64,000 nucleotides of DNA from an uncultured Bacilli bacterium (GCA_934096075.1 CAKOLN010000001.1:62001-126000), one strand, 5' to 3'. Counted from the stretch's first letter, positions 34,506 to 43,627 are shown. Program-made: numbers and translations. Notes: a model not told the origin generated them from the letters alone.

Positions 34506-35383
34506 GAAGTGGATTTGTAAGTTTAATTGGTAGGCCTAATGTTGGAAAGAGTACATTACTTAATAGATTAGTTGGAGAAAAAATTGCTATTACAAGTGAT
34601 AAACAAGGGACAACAAGAAATTTAATACAAGGAGTTTATACTAAAGATGATACACAAATAGTATTTGTTGATACTCCAGGAATACATAAGCCTATTCATA
34701 AACTTGGTAATAAACTAAATTATCAGGCTTACTATAGTGCTAATGATGTCGATGTAATAGCGCTTGTAATGGATGCTAGTGAAAGTATAGGTAAAGGAGA
34801 TATGTTTGTAATAGATAAACTTGTGAATGTTACTACTCCTGTAATACTTGTACTTAATAAGATAGATAAATTAAATAATGAAGAGATATTAAAGAAAATA
34901 GATGAAGTTAAGGATTTATATAGCTTTGCTGAAATAGTACCTGTAAGTGCTAGTCATAATGATAATGTAGAAAGACTAATAAGTGTTTTGAGTAAATATT
35001 TAAATGATACAGTAAAATATTTTCCTGATGAAGAGAAAACTAGTAGTCCGATGGAATTTAGATTAGCAGAAATTGTTAGAGAAAAGATATTAGAATTAAC
35101 TAATGATGAAGTACCTCATTCAGTTCATACTTTAGTAAGTGATATAACAGAAGATGATAAAACGATAAATGTTTATGTGGATATTATTGTTGATAGAGAT
35201 GCATTAAAGAAAATTATTATTGGTAAAAAAGGATTAATGCTAAAAGAAATAGGTATGCGTGCTAGAACAGATATGGAAAAATTACTTGGTAAACAAGTAT
35301 ATTTAGAACTTTATGTTAAGACTTTAAAAAAGTGGAGAGATAAAGAAAAATATCTAAATGAATTAGGTTTTAATGAATTGTAA
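34502..35383 (+). CDS. era: GTPase Era
   Basis: The 293-residue protein has G1 GRPNVGKST (9-17), G3 DTPGIH, G4 NKID and a C-terminal KH domain with VDRDALKKIIIGKKGLMLKEIG, the Era layout. Era binds the 3' end of 16S rRNA during 30S assembly. It is coupled to cdd upstream and followed by yqzL and recO as in other Bacillota. Confidence 0.97.
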   Translation: MRSGFVSLIGRPNVGKSTLLNRLVGEKIAITSDKQGTTRNLIQGVYTKDDTQIVFVDTPGIHKPIHKLGNKLNYQAYYSANDVDVIALVMDASESIGKGDMFVIDKLVNVTTPVILVLNKIDKLNNEEILKKIDEVKDLYSFAEIVPVSASHNDNVERLISVLSKYLNDTVKYFPDEEKTSSPMEFRLAEIVREKILELTNDEVPHSVHTLVSDITEDDKTINVYVDIIVDRDALKKIIIGKKGLMLKEIGMRARTDMEKLLGKQVYLELYVKTLKKWRDKEKYLNELGFNEL

Positions 35384-35435
35384 AAATTAATGAATAAAAT
35401 TTTAAGTTTTGTCACAATATTAAGTAGGTGATAAA

Positions 35436-35516
35436 ATGACTAAAAAGGAATTATGGGAAAAATTTAAAGAAAGTGGAAAAATAGAAGATTATTTAGAATA
35501 CAAGAAAGAGAAGTAA
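35436..35516 (+). CDS. yqzL: YqzL-like tiny protein
   Basis: The 26-residue frame reads MTKKELWEKFKESGKIEDYL and ends in a Lys-Glu tail, matching the LWxxFxxTGxIxxYLxYK pattern of YqzL, the short protein found between era and recO in Bacillota. GTAGGTGA lies upstream, and recO starts one base after its stop. Function is unknown. Position and pattern together make the call fairly firm. Confidence 0.75.
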   Translation: MTKKELWEKFKESGKIEDYLEYKKEK

Positions 35517-35517
35517 T

Positions 35518-36246
35518 ATGGAAATAATTAGCATAGAAGGAATTGTCATAAGTTCTTTAAAGTATGGAGAAAATAGTAAAATACTTAATATACTTACTAA
35601 AGATAAAGGTATAATAGGCGTTATTAGTAAAGGTGCTTTAAAGGAAAAGAGTAAACTTAGAAGCGTTAGTGATAATTTCACTTATGCTATTTTTCATTTG
35701 TATTATAAAGAGAATAAAATGAGTACACTTATTAGTGCTGATGTTATTAATTATTTTCTTAATATAAGAACTGATATAGAAAAGCTTGGTGTACTTAATT
35801 ATTTAACTGAATTAACTAGAGATGTTTATAAAAGTTCTAGTAGCAGTGATATTTATGATATTTTTATATCGGCTATTTTGAAAATAGAAGAAGGATTTGA
35901 TCCTAAGATAATATCTAATATAGTGGAAATAAAATATTTGGATTTTTTAGGTATAGGTTTATATTTAGATGGGTGTGTAGAATGTGGTAGTACTAGTGTT
36001 GTGAGTTTAAGTCATGCTAAGGGAGGTTATATTTGTTATAAACATCGTAAAGATGAACCATTATATGATGCAAGTTTTTTAAAGTTAATAAAAGCATATT
36101 ATTATATAGATATTAGTAAAATAAGTGAATTAAATTTAAAAGCAAAGACTGTAAATGAAATAGATAAATTTTTAGATATATATTATAGAGATTATACTGG
36201 TCTTTATTTAAAAAGTAAAAATTTTTTTAAGAATATTAAAAAATAA
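35518..36246 (+). CDS. recO: DNA repair protein RecO
   Basis: The 242-residue protein opens with an OB-fold segment (EGIVISSLKYGENSKILNILTKDKGIIGVISKGALK) typical of RecO and has the zinc-type CVECG plus CYKH in the C-terminal helical domain. RecO with RecR loads RecA on SSB-coated single strands. It ends at a terminator shared with the convergent regulator gene. Confidence 0.93.
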   Translation: MEIISIEGIVISSLKYGENSKILNILTKDKGIIGVISKGALKEKSKLRSVSDNFTYAIFHLYYKENKMSTLISADVINYFLNIRTDIEKLGVLNYLTELTRDVYKSSSSSDIYDIFISAILKIEEGFDPKIISNIVEIKYLDFLGIGLYLDGCVECGSTSVVSLSHAKGGYICYKHRKDEPLYDASFLKLIKAYYYIDISKISELNLKAKTVNEIDKFLDIYYRDYTGLYLKSKNFFKNIKK

Positions 36247-36273
36247 CTACGAATTTTTCGTAGTTACTTTTTC
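36243..36273. terminator. Bidirectional terminator recO / XRE gene
   Basis: AACTACGAA and TTCGTAGTT arms with flanking T-runs on both strands. It overlaps the final codons of the regulator gene. Confidence 0.75.
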
Positions 36274-36516
36274 TTCTTTAACCAAATCATCCAAACTTAC
36301 TTCAAGGACTGTGGCAATTTTATAAAGTGTAAAGACAGAAAAACCACTTTTACCAAAACTAGTTTCAATTCTTCTAACAAAGTCATAGGATAACTCTGCA
36401 TAAAGGGCTAATTCTTCTTGAGTTAATCTTCTTTGTTTTCTATATTTTCTTATATTTTTTGCGATAGTGCCTTTTAGGTTTGGATTGAAGTTATAAAACT
36501 TTTCATCTTTTTTCAT
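36247..36516 (-). CDS. XRE-family transcriptional regulator
   Basis: The 89-residue protein is nearly all a Cro/CI helix-turn-helix: IRKYRKQRRLTQEELALYAELSYDFVRRIE covers helices 1-3, followed by SVFTLYKIATVLEVSLDDLV, typical of small XRE regulators. It is divergent from the C39-like membrane gene, with AAAATTAAGTA repeats in the shared region that could be its operators. GGTGGGATAGAG precedes the start. A single small regulator of this type may sense metabolic or stress signals; none can be named. Confidence 0.85.
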   Translation of the reverse strand: MKKDEKFYNFNPNLKGTIAKNIRKYRKQRRLTQEELALYAELSYDFVRRIETSFGKSGFSVFTLYKIATVLEVSLDDLVKEEKVTTKNS

Positions 36517-36600
36517 CTCTATCCCACCTAATGAAATCTTAACATTAGTTTAGAAAAATCTTCGTGACCTGTATATACCGATTTTACCATTTTTTACCAA

Positions 36601-36665
36601 AAAATTAAGTATTTTACATATGATTGGTAGAAAATTAAGTACAATTAATCAATATGTGATATAAT
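36601..36665. promoter_or_regulatory. Putative operator repeats and promoter of C39-like gene
   Basis: AAAATTAAGTA occurs at 36601 and again at 36631, a 30-base period or about three DNA turns, ahead of an extended -10 TGATATAAT at 36657-36665. The repeats lie between the XRE gene and its divergent neighbour. The leader after this promoter carries the 19-base motif also seen at 18417. Confidence 0.45.
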
Positions 36666-36755
36666 TGTAAATAGAGAATATACAAAATGCAACTATTAAA
36701 TGGTAGCAGTTAAGAATAAATATATTTAAAATATATATTGTATAGGAGTATTTGT

Positions 36756-37433
36756 ATGAGAAGAAGAAAAAAGAGATTAAGAAAACAACCAGTTATATTT
36801 TTGTTTATTTTTGTTTTTATTATAATGTATTTTATGTCTAAAAAGAAAGTTTTACTGGATGTTGAACCGGTTAGTCAGTATCCTGGTTATCCGACTGGAT
36901 GTGAAAGTGTTTCATTATATATGTTATTAAAATATTATAATGTTGATGTAAGCATTGATAAAATAATAGAAGAGTTACCTAAAGGGCCACTACCTTATGG
37001 TGATGGAGATATTTTAGAAGGAGCAAATCCAGAAAAGGAATTTGTTGGTAGTCCTTTAGATGAGAATTCATATGGAGTATTAAGTGAACCGATTAGAATA
37101 ACAGCTAATAAATTTAAAGATGGTGCTAAAACTAAAACTGGTACTACAATAAAAGATATTAGAAAGATACTTAAATCCGGTAACCCAATGATTGCTTGGT
37201 TTACTACCAATTTGGAGGAAGGTATTGTATATAAAGAAAAGTGGTTGGATTATGAAACTGGAGAAATTATAAAATGGCCTAGTTATGAACACGCAATATT
37301 GATTACTGGAATAGATAACAAAAATGTATATTATAATAATCCTAATACAGGGAAAAAAGAAAAAATCAATATTAATATATTTAAAAAAATATTTGATATG
37401 ATAGATGGAAGAATAGTTTATTATGAGTCTTGA
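36756..37433 (+). CDS. Membrane-anchored C39-like peptidase family protein
   Basis: From ATG 36756 (AGGAG upstream) the protein has 225 residues. A basic start is followed by a membrane helix (about 12-30). A papain-like C39_2 domain comes next, with the Cys in YPTGCESVSLYMLLKYY, His in YEHAILITGID and an Asn/Asp in YYNNPNTGK. This domain occurs in bacteriocin-processing and uncharacterised surface proteins. No substrate or partner is seen nearby. The gene is divergent from an XRE regulator and has its own promoter. Confidence 0.8.
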   Translation: MRRRKKRLRKQPVIFLFIFVFIIMYFMSKKKVLLDVEPVSQYPGYPTGCESVSLYMLLKYYNVDVSIDKIIEELPKGPLPYGDGDILEGANPEKEFVGSPLDENSYGVLSEPIRITANKFKDGAKTKTGTTIKDIRKILKSGNPMIAWFTTNLEEGIVYKEKWLDYETGEIIKWPSYEHAILITGIDNKNVYYNNPNTGKKEKININIFKKIFDMIDGRIVYYES

Positions 37434-37484
37434 TATTAAAAATAATTTATGATATTTTAAATATGAATGTAAAGGAGTGATTTT

Positions 37485-38123
37485 ATGTTAGTAAGTGGTT
37501 CAATTTTATCTGATAAAGTTAGTACAAAAGATGCTGTAAAATGTATGGAGAATGCAAATGTTGATTATTTACATATAGATGTTATGGATGGTAAATTTGT
37601 TGAAAATAAAAGTTACACTATTAAAGAAGTTATGGATTTGACAAAATATACGAATAAGCAACTTGATATTCATTTAATGGTTAAGAATCCACTTAAATAT
37701 ATTGATGCATTTAGTATGTTAAATACGGCATATATAACTTTTCATTATGAGGCAGTAAGAAATCCTGATGAAATTATAGATAGTATTAAAAATAAAGGAA
37801 TAAAAGTAGGATTAAGTATTAAACCAAAAACAAATGTAAATGAAATAGAAAAATATTTAAGTAAAGTTGATTTGATTTTGATAATGAGTGTAGAGCCTGG
37901 AAAAAGTGGTCAATCTTTTATGGATAGTGTAATTTATAAAACAGAAATTTTAAAAAAGCTAAGAGATGAAAAAAAATATAATTTTATTATTAATATAGAT
38001 GGTGGAATAAATAATGAAAGCTTTCCAAAAATAAAAGATAATGTTGATATGGTAGTCAGTGCTTCGTATCTTTTAAGTGGTAATGCTAAAGAAAAAGTTG
38101 AATGTTTTAAAAAATGTAATTAA
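37485..38123 (+). CDS. rpe: Ribulose-phosphate 3-epimerase family enzyme
   Basis: The 212-residue TIM-barrel protein has SGSILSDK at strand 1, LHIDVMDGKFV, DIHLMVKNP, a catalytic MSVEPGKSGQSF loop and IDGGINNES, all in family order, with the metal His and Asp residues present. It interconverts ribulose-5-phosphate and xylulose-5-phosphate, although a related epimerase of another sugar phosphate is possible. AAAGGAG precedes the ATG. Confidence 0.9.
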   Translation: MLVSGSILSDKVSTKDAVKCMENANVDYLHIDVMDGKFVENKSYTIKEVMDLTKYTNKQLDIHLMVKNPLKYIDAFSMLNTAYITFHYEAVRNPDEIIDSIKNKGIKVGLSIKPKTNVNEIEKYLSKVDLILIMSVEPGKSGQSFMDSVIYKTEILKKLRDEKKYNFIINIDGGINNESFPKIKDNVDMVVSASYLLSGNAKEKVECFKKCN

Positions 38124-38235
38124 ATAAATACAAAAGAGAAAATATTGTAATATTTTGTAAAATAATGTAATAAATAAGTTGAAAAAGTTTCTTGAAAGTG
38201 TTAGAATAACTGATAGAACGAAGGGAGGGAAGAAA

Positions 38236-38430
38236 ATGACTCGTGTAGAAGTTAAGAACGGAAATGTTGAAAATGCTTTAAAAAGATTTAAAATTAAAGT
38301 TCAACGTAGTGGAGTCCCTTCTGAAATGAAAAAGAGAAAGGAATACTCTAAACCAGGTGTTGTTAGAAGAGAAGCTAAAAAGGAAGCTATAAAAAATGCT
38401 AGAAGAAACAATAGAAGACATTCAGCTTAG
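38236..38430 (+). CDS. rpsU: 30S ribosomal protein S21
   Basis: From the ATG at 38236 (GGGAGGG upstream) the 64-residue product begins MTRVEVKNGNVENALKRFK and has the Arg/Lys-rich C-terminus of bS21. An in-frame ATG-less extension to 38179 lacks a ribosome site. S21 sits near the anti-Shine-Dalgarno end of 16S rRNA. It is followed 11 bases later by yqeY, the standard rpsU-yqeY pair. Confidence 0.95.
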   Translation: MTRVEVKNGNVENALKRFKIKVQRSGVPSEMKKRKEYSKPGVVRREAKKEAIKNARRNNRRHSA

Positions 38431-38441
38431 GAGGAATATTT

Positions 38442-38888
38442 ATGTTATATAATGAAATAAATAAAACCATGTTAGAAGCAATGAAAAGTAAAGATAAAGA
38501 AACATTGAGTACTATAAGGCTTTTAAAGAGTGCAATAGATTTATATAAAATAAATAATAAATTAACTGAAATAACTGATGATGTGGTTATAGAGGTTGCT
38601 AGTAAGCAAGTTAAGCAACACAGAGAAAGTATAGAAGAGTTTAGAAATGCTGGAAGAAATGACTTAGCTGATAATTTAGAAAAAGAAATTAGTATAATCA
38701 GTAAGTTTTTACCAGAGCAATTATCAAAAGAAGAAATTGAAAAAGAAATAGATGAAATATTTGCAGAAGTTAAACCTGAAAGTAGAAAAGATATGGGTAA
38801 AGTAATGAAAGAAGCAAATGTTAGACTTAAGGGAAAAGCTGATTTTAAACTTGTAAGCGAAATTGTAAACACTAAATTGGGTATATAG
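38442..38888 (+). CDS. yqeY: YqeY (GatB/YqeY-domain protein)
   Basis: The 148-residue helical protein has an N-terminal MLYNEINKTMLEAMKSKDK followed by TIRLLKSAIDLYKI, and ends in the GatB/YqeY helix bundle (KGKADFKLVSEIVNTKLG). The domain is the tRNA-binding tail of GatB, and YqeY probably acts in tRNA-related steps. GGAGG precedes the ATG, and the gene is in operon with rpsU. Confidence 0.93.
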   Translation: MLYNEINKTMLEAMKSKDKETLSTIRLLKSAIDLYKINNKLTEITDDVVIEVASKQVKQHRESIEEFRNAGRNDLADNLEKEISIISKFLPEQLSKEEIEKEIDEIFAEVKPESRKDMGKVMKEANVRLKGKADFKLVSEIVNTKLGI

Positions 38889-38946
38889 CGTTTAATATGT
38901 ACCCAATAAACCTTCGATAATAAATTTTATCGAAAACCCAAACTCG

Positions 38947-38974
38947 CTAGTACAAAAAATGTACTAGTTTTTTT
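38947..38974 (+). terminator. Terminator after yqeY
   Basis: CTAGTAC-aaaaaat-GTACTAG followed by T7. A second hairpin (TTCGATAA/TTATCGAA) stands just upstream at about 38913. Confidence 0.8.
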
Positions 38975-39012
38975 GTTAAAAATTTGTTAAAATTTTTATA
39001 GTAGGTGATAAT

Positions 39013-40410
39013 ATGATAGATGATTTATTAAATTATCAAGTGATAGTTAAAAGTAGTAGTGATTCTTTAGAAAATTATGTTAATTTAGTGAATGTTAATA
39101 ATATTAAATCTATTTCATTTTTAATTAAAGCACCAATAAGTGATATTGAATATCCTACTGAAAATACTATTTCTGTTGAAGAGTTTGAAAGTATAATAAA
39201 TAAAATAGATTTGTTAAGAAAAAGTTATCCTAACATTAAAATTAATCTTGGCGTTATATCCGATTATAATAAATCTAAAGAAAAATTTTTAGGAGAGCTA
39301 AGAAATAAAGTTGATTTTGTATCATTGAAAATAGAGCCAACAGGTGTAGTAGATTATTTTAAAAAAATTAGTGAAGCTATTGAATCTGGAATCTATGATA
39401 ATATTATTGGACTTGAAGATTTATTTAATTATCGTGGAACATTAACTGTTGAAGAAAGAAAAAAATTTGATAGTCAGGCAAATGATGCTTTTCAAATTAT
39501 TGCAGAAAAGCTTAACGAACTAGGAATACCAATTAATTTAGATATTAATAATATTCCACATAGTATGCAAGAGTTTTTAAGAATTACATCATTTTATCAT
39601 AATAAAATAATAAAGTCATCTAATTTTACTAATTCAAATGAATTGCCTTTTAATAAAAATTCGTTATCTCTTGTAAATTTAAATAATGTTGTTAATAATT
39701 ACAATCCAAGATTAGAAAGATTAACTAATCAAAAGCTTACTTATATTTTTAATAATAGACAAGCTAAAATATATAGTATATATACTGAAAGAAGTTTGGA
39801 TCTTTTAAGAAATATTTTAAATAAAACACCAAAAGAAACTGATAAATCTTTGGTTGAATATTACATTATGTCATCTTTAGATAATGCTATTAAAGTAGAT
39901 AATGATAAAGCTAATTATATGGATCAAGGTGAGTTTAATAAGATAGAAAGTTTTAGTTTATCTCAATTGACTGCGGAAGAAAAAACTATAGAATTAGAAA
40001 GAGTTAAAAGAAATATAAATAGCATAAATAATACTTTAAGTAAAAGGATTTCATTAATTAATATGATAAAAGAAAGTGTAAAATATGCGTTTCAGGTTGG
40101 AGCTTCAACGCCAGATGACATATTAACAATAACTGCATATTTAATCGAAATAAAAGTAGGTAATAATGAATCAATGAGAAAAGTGTTAGTTGATAATTTA
40201 ATGAATCTTGAGGAAAGTTTAAAGTCATCTAGTGGTAAAGAAGATAATGCTGTTTTATCTAAAAGAAATCCTGCGTTTCAGAATACTGAATCAAAACAGT
40301 CTTTTAATTGGAATAGTGGTATAATAAATTTAATTTCTATAGCATTAATACTAACATTTATATTAGGATTTGGTATTGGAATAGCTTATATGTTGTTAAA
40401 GATTAGCTGA
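39013..40410 (+). CDS. Tail-anchored protein with degenerate PHP-like domain
   Basis: The 465-residue protein has an N-terminal alpha/beta region (1-210) in which FKKISEAIESGIYDNIIGLEDLFNYR and a following helix-strand (LGIPINLDI) resemble the later half of PHP histidinol-phosphatase domains. The His metal ligands of that family are mostly absent. A long helical region (230-430) with coiled-coil tendency and one C-terminal membrane helix (about 438-462) follow. It is predicted to sit cytoplasm-facing at the membrane. Function is unknown. It precedes the ECF block, and GTAGGTGATA is the ribosome site. Confidence 0.55.
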   Translation: MIDDLLNYQVIVKSSSDSLENYVNLVNVNNIKSISFLIKAPISDIEYPTENTISVEEFESIINKIDLLRKSYPNIKINLGVISDYNKSKEKFLGELRNKVDFVSLKIEPTGVVDYFKKISEAIESGIYDNIIGLEDLFNYRGTLTVEERKKFDSQANDAFQIIAEKLNELGIPINLDINNIPHSMQEFLRITSFYHNKIIKSSNFTNSNELPFNKNSLSLVNLNNVVNNYNPRLERLTNQKLTYIFNNRQAKIYSIYTERSLDLLRNILNKTPKETDKSLVEYYIMSSLDNAIKVDNDKANYMDQGEFNKIESFSLSQLTAEEKTIELERVKRNINSINNTLSKRISLINMIKESVKYAFQVGASTPDDILTITAYLIEIKVGNNESMRKVLVDNLMNLEESLKSSSGKEDNAVLSKRNPAFQNTESKQSFNWNSGIINLISIALILTFILGFGIGIAYMLLKIS

Positions 40411-40473
40411 TTATGTCAGTTTTTTCTTTTAAAAAAGTAGTAAATTTTGTATAATTATGTTAGAGGTATTACT

Positions 40474-41238
40474 ATGAGTGAAATATTAAAATATAATGAA
40501 AGTGAAAATATAAATTTTGTATTAGAAAGTGGAAATTTTTATACATTTGTAGGTGAACTAAATAATCATATAATAAATAATCTTTTATTAACTGAACTTA
40601 ATGAATTTATTGTTTTAGATGATTCTACTGTAACTAATGATAATTTGAATAAATATAGAAAAGAGGTTTCATTTAGTTTGTATGACCTAGTTAATACTTT
40701 TACTTGTGAAAGAGTTATTGATGAACTTGCATTTCCTTTGGAAAATATGGCATATAAGAATTCTACTATGCAAAGTAAAATTAAAGAGTTTGCACCTAAA
40801 TTAAGATTAGATTTAATATTAGATGAAAGTCCAAATAGTATATGCATGAGTAAAAGAGCTTTACTAAATATAGGAAGTGCTTTAATTACAGCACCTAAAA
40901 TTTTGGCTATTAATAATATATTTAGTTTGCTTGATAAAAAAGATAAAGAAGCTTTGCTAGATTATTTAAAAGAATATGTTAATAATGATGGAATAGTAGT
41001 TAATTTTACTTCTGATATAGAAGAAGCATTATTTGGAAATAAGTTAGTGGTATCTAATAAAGAGAAAATAGTTATAAGTGGTAAAACTATAAGTGTACTT
41101 AATGAAGAAATAATTATGAAAAGACTAGGATTTAGTTTACCTTTTATAGTACAGTTAAATAAATATATGAAAGATTATGAACTTATTAAGAATTATACAC
41201 TTAGTTATGAAGGGTTAGTTGGTAAGATATGGAAATAG
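40474..41238 (+). CDS. EcfA1-position ABC ATPase without catalytic motifs
   Basis: The 254-residue protein stands where ecfA1 stands in the usual ecfA1-ecfA2-ecfT-truA operon and keeps the overall ABC pattern (strand order, DELAFPLEN after the Q-loop). Its motifs are gone: Walker A is GELNNHIIN (27-35) in place of GxxGxGK(S/T), the signature is ICMSK, Walker B is ILAINNIF and the switch His is Ser180. It should not hydrolyse ATP and may still bind EcfT. The gene is an uninterrupted frame, with AGAGG upstream and a 10-base overlap with the next gene, so it is maintained and not a random relic. Confidence 0.75.
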   Translation: MSEILKYNESENINFVLESGNFYTFVGELNNHIINNLLLTELNEFIVLDDSTVTNDNLNKYRKEVSFSLYDLVNTFTCERVIDELAFPLENMAYKNSTMQSKIKEFAPKLRLDLILDESPNSICMSKRALLNIGSALITAPKILAINNIFSLLDKKDKEALLDYLKEYVNNDGIVVNFTSDIEEALFGNKLVVSNKEKIVISGKTISVLNEEIIMKRLGFSLPFIVQLNKYMKDYELIKNYTLSYEGLVGKIWK

Positions 41239-42071
41239 TTTTTAATGATGTAACATTTAAAGAAAATATAAAAACTCCATTAGAAAAAACATATTTAAAA
41301 AAAGTTTCTTTTATGATTGAAGATAATAAAATAACTAGTATTATAGGTAATACTAGTAGTGGAATAGATGTAATAGGTGATTTGATAAGTATAATTAAAA
41401 CTCCTACTAGTGGATCTATAAGGGTGTTTGAATATGTGAATGATGGTAGAAGAATTAAGAATATAAATAAATTAAGAATGAATATTGGTTATGTTAAAAG
41501 TGATGTTAATAAGATGTTGTTTAATAAAACTGTTAAAGATGAATTGTCTTTTGGAGTAAAATATTTTAAATATAAAATAAATAAACAAGAAATAAGAGTT
41601 AAAGAAGCGTTAAAGTTAGTTAATTTAGATGAAGAGTATTTAAATAAAAATGTAAGTGATTTAACTTTTGAAGAGAAAAAGAAAGTAAGTTTAGCTTCTG
41701 TATTAATATTTAATCCTAGTTTAATTATTTTAGAAGATATAACTATTGGATTAGGTAATAAAGAAAAAGAAAATTTAATAAAGTTATTGAATACTTTAAA
41801 AAATAAATATAAAAAAACTATAATATTAATTTCTAAAGATACTGATTTTTGTTATAGAGTGACAGATAAAGTGTTTATAATTGATCATGGTAGAGTAGTA
41901 TTTAATGGAGATAGAAATGTTTTAATACATGATAAAATGTTAACTTTTTATGATTTAGAAACTCCTAATATTGTAAAATTTATAAATGCTGCGAATAAGA
42001 AAAATAAAAATTTAACATATACCACTAATATTTTAGACTTAATAAAGGAGGTATATAGAAATGCAAAATAA
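41229..42071 (+). CDS. EcfA2-position ABC ATPase with broken Walker motifs
   Basis: The 280-residue protein aligns with EcfA2 throughout. Walker A is GNTSSGIDV (40-48), with Ile46 where the catalytic Lys is required. The Q-loop Gln is replaced (YVKSDV), the signature is LTFEEK, Walker B reads LIILEDIT, with Asp-Glu swapped to Glu-Asp, and the switch His is Lys203. It retains KDELSFGVKYF, a typical EcfA segment that contacts EcfT. With its partner also degenerate, the module cannot work by the standard mechanism. It overlaps both neighbours. Confidence 0.8.
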   Translation: MEIVFNDVTFKENIKTPLEKTYLKKVSFMIEDNKITSIIGNTSSGIDVIGDLISIIKTPTSGSIRVFEYVNDGRRIKNINKLRMNIGYVKSDVNKMLFNKTVKDELSFGVKYFKYKINKQEIRVKEALKLVNLDEEYLNKNVSDLTFEEKKKVSLASVLIFNPSLIILEDITIGLGNKEKENLIKLLNTLKNKYKKTIILISKDTDFCYRVTDKVFIIDHGRVVFNGDRNVLIHDKMLTFYDLETPNIVKFINAANKKNKNLTYTTNILDLIKEVYRNAK

Positions 42072-42819
42072 TAAATATTTTGGATCATATTATCCAGTTA
42101 CAAGTAATATTCATAAGTTAAATCCTATTGTTAAATTACTTTGTTTGTTGATCTTTATATTAACAATGATAGGTAGTATGAATTTAAAATTACATGTAGT
42201 TATACTGTTTTTCTTATTTATGATGATGTATTATTCTAATGTACCTTTAAGATTTTATACAGGTATGCTTTATGGATTAAGGTATGTTTATATATTTCTT
42301 CTATTTTTGTTAGCCAGTAAAGGGTTAAGTTTAGAAAATGCAGTTACTATATTTTTGAAAATTAGTATGGTAATAGAATATCTTGCTTTAATATTTTATA
42401 CTACTAGTAATAGTGAACTTAAATATGCTATAGAAAAGATATTAAATCCTATAAATGTTTTTAATTTAAACTTAAATAAAATATCATATGTAATAACTAA
42501 TGTAATTATATTCTTTCCATTATTAATAACAACTGATTTAGAAGTAGTAGAAAGTGCTTCTTCTAGAGGATTAGATTATTTTCATGGAGATATATTATCT
42601 AGATTAATTGTACAAAAAAATACTATTAAAAATACTTTGAGATTAACTAGAGAAAAATTAAAAAGAATTAAATTTGTAAGTAGTTTAAAATTATATAATA
42701 CAAAAAAATTAAGAACTAATTTAAATACAAATAAATTTAATTATAGAGATGTTTTATTAATTTTGGTTCATTTAATTTTTATAGCTTTTTATATTGCGTT
42801 TGAAAGGGGTGTTTTATGA
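42061..42819 (+). CDS. ecfT: EcfT-like transmembrane subunit
   Basis: The 252-residue protein has five or six membrane helices and one copy of the coupling-helix motif as SASSRGLDYF (Ala-x-x-Arg-Gly) near 165, which in EcfT docks on the ATPases. AAGGAGG precedes the ATG. It overlaps ecfA2 and truA. In ECF importers EcfT couples ATPases to vitamin- or metal-binding S components; no S component is encoded in this window. The C-terminal 60 residues are Lys-rich and may be cytoplasmic. Confidence 0.82.
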   Translation: MQNNKYFGSYYPVTSNIHKLNPIVKLLCLLIFILTMIGSMNLKLHVVILFFLFMMMYYSNVPLRFYTGMLYGLRYVYIFLLFLLASKGLSLENAVTIFLKISMVIEYLALIFYTTSNSELKYAIEKILNPINVFNLNLNKISYVITNVIIFFPLLITTDLEVVESASSRGLDYFHGDILSRLIVQKNTIKNTLRLTREKLKRIKFVSSLKLYNTKKLRTNLNTNKFNYRDVLLILVHLIFIAFYIAFERGVL

Positions 42820-43541
42820 GATACTTAGTTAATATGTGTTATGACGGAACTGATTATTATGGATTTCAAATACAAAAAGATATGAAAACTATTCAAGGAG
42901 ATGTAGAGAGAATATTATCTAAAATATTAAATGAAAATATTAATATAGTAGGTTGTTCAAGGACAGATAAAGGAGTACATGCGAATGATTATTATTTTCA
43001 TTTTGAGACTTTTAAAGAGTTTGATTTAGGTAAGCTAACTAAAAGTTTAAATAGTTTACTAGATGATTCTATTTATATTAAGAATATTAAAGAAGTAGAT
43101 AATGAATTTCATGCACGATATAGTGTTAAAGACAAAGAATATTTATATGTTATTAATACTGGTGAGTATTGTCCTACTAGAAGGAATATAGAGTTAGAAT
43201 ATAATAAATGTATTGATGTAGAGTTATTAAAAGAAGCATCCAGATATTTAATTGGTAAACACGATTTTAAAAGTTTTACTTCTGATAATGAAAGAGATAA
43301 TTTCGTTAGAACAATTAATTATATAAAGTTTGAAGAAAAAAATGAGATATTAAATATATATATAAATGCAGATGGATTTTTAAAGTATATGGTTAGAAAT
43401 ATAGTAGGATTATTCTTAGAATTAAATGATGGTAAAAAGAATTTAACCGATATCGAAGAAATTTTGGAAAGTAAAGATAGAACTATGCTTGGAGTATGTG
43501 CTCCTTCCGTTGGACTTTATTTAAATAAAGTGAATTATTAA
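42816..43541 (+). CDS. truA: tRNA pseudouridine synthase A
   Basis: The 241-residue enzyme has the catalytic Asp in GCSRTDKGVHANDY, the N-terminal YDGTDYYGFQIQ, and late FLKYMVRNIVGLF, the TruA set. It modifies positions 38-40 of the tRNA anticodon arm. It overlaps ecfT by 4 bases, as is usual in Bacillota. Confidence 0.95.
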   Translation: MRYLVNMCYDGTDYYGFQIQKDMKTIQGDVERILSKILNENINIVGCSRTDKGVHANDYYFHFETFKEFDLGKLTKSLNSLLDDSIYIKNIKEVDNEFHARYSVKDKEYLYVINTGEYCPTRRNIELEYNKCIDVELLKEASRYLIGKHDFKSFTSDNERDNFVRTINYIKFEEKNEILNIYINADGFLKYMVRNIVGLFLELNDGKKNLTDIEEILESKDRTMLGVCAPSVGLYLNKVNY

Positions 43542-43590
43542 GGGAAAGTACTTGTATTTTCCTTATTTTTATGGTATATTTTATTTATCA

Positions 43591-43610
43591 AACACAAAGG
43601 TGTTTTTTTT
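43591..43610 (+). terminator. Short hairpin terminator before secE
   Basis: AACAC-aaag-GTGTT followed by T7 in the gap between truA and secE. The stem is only 5 bp, so termination may be partial. Confidence 0.5.
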
Positions 43611-43627
43611 ATGGAGGTCTTTATATA

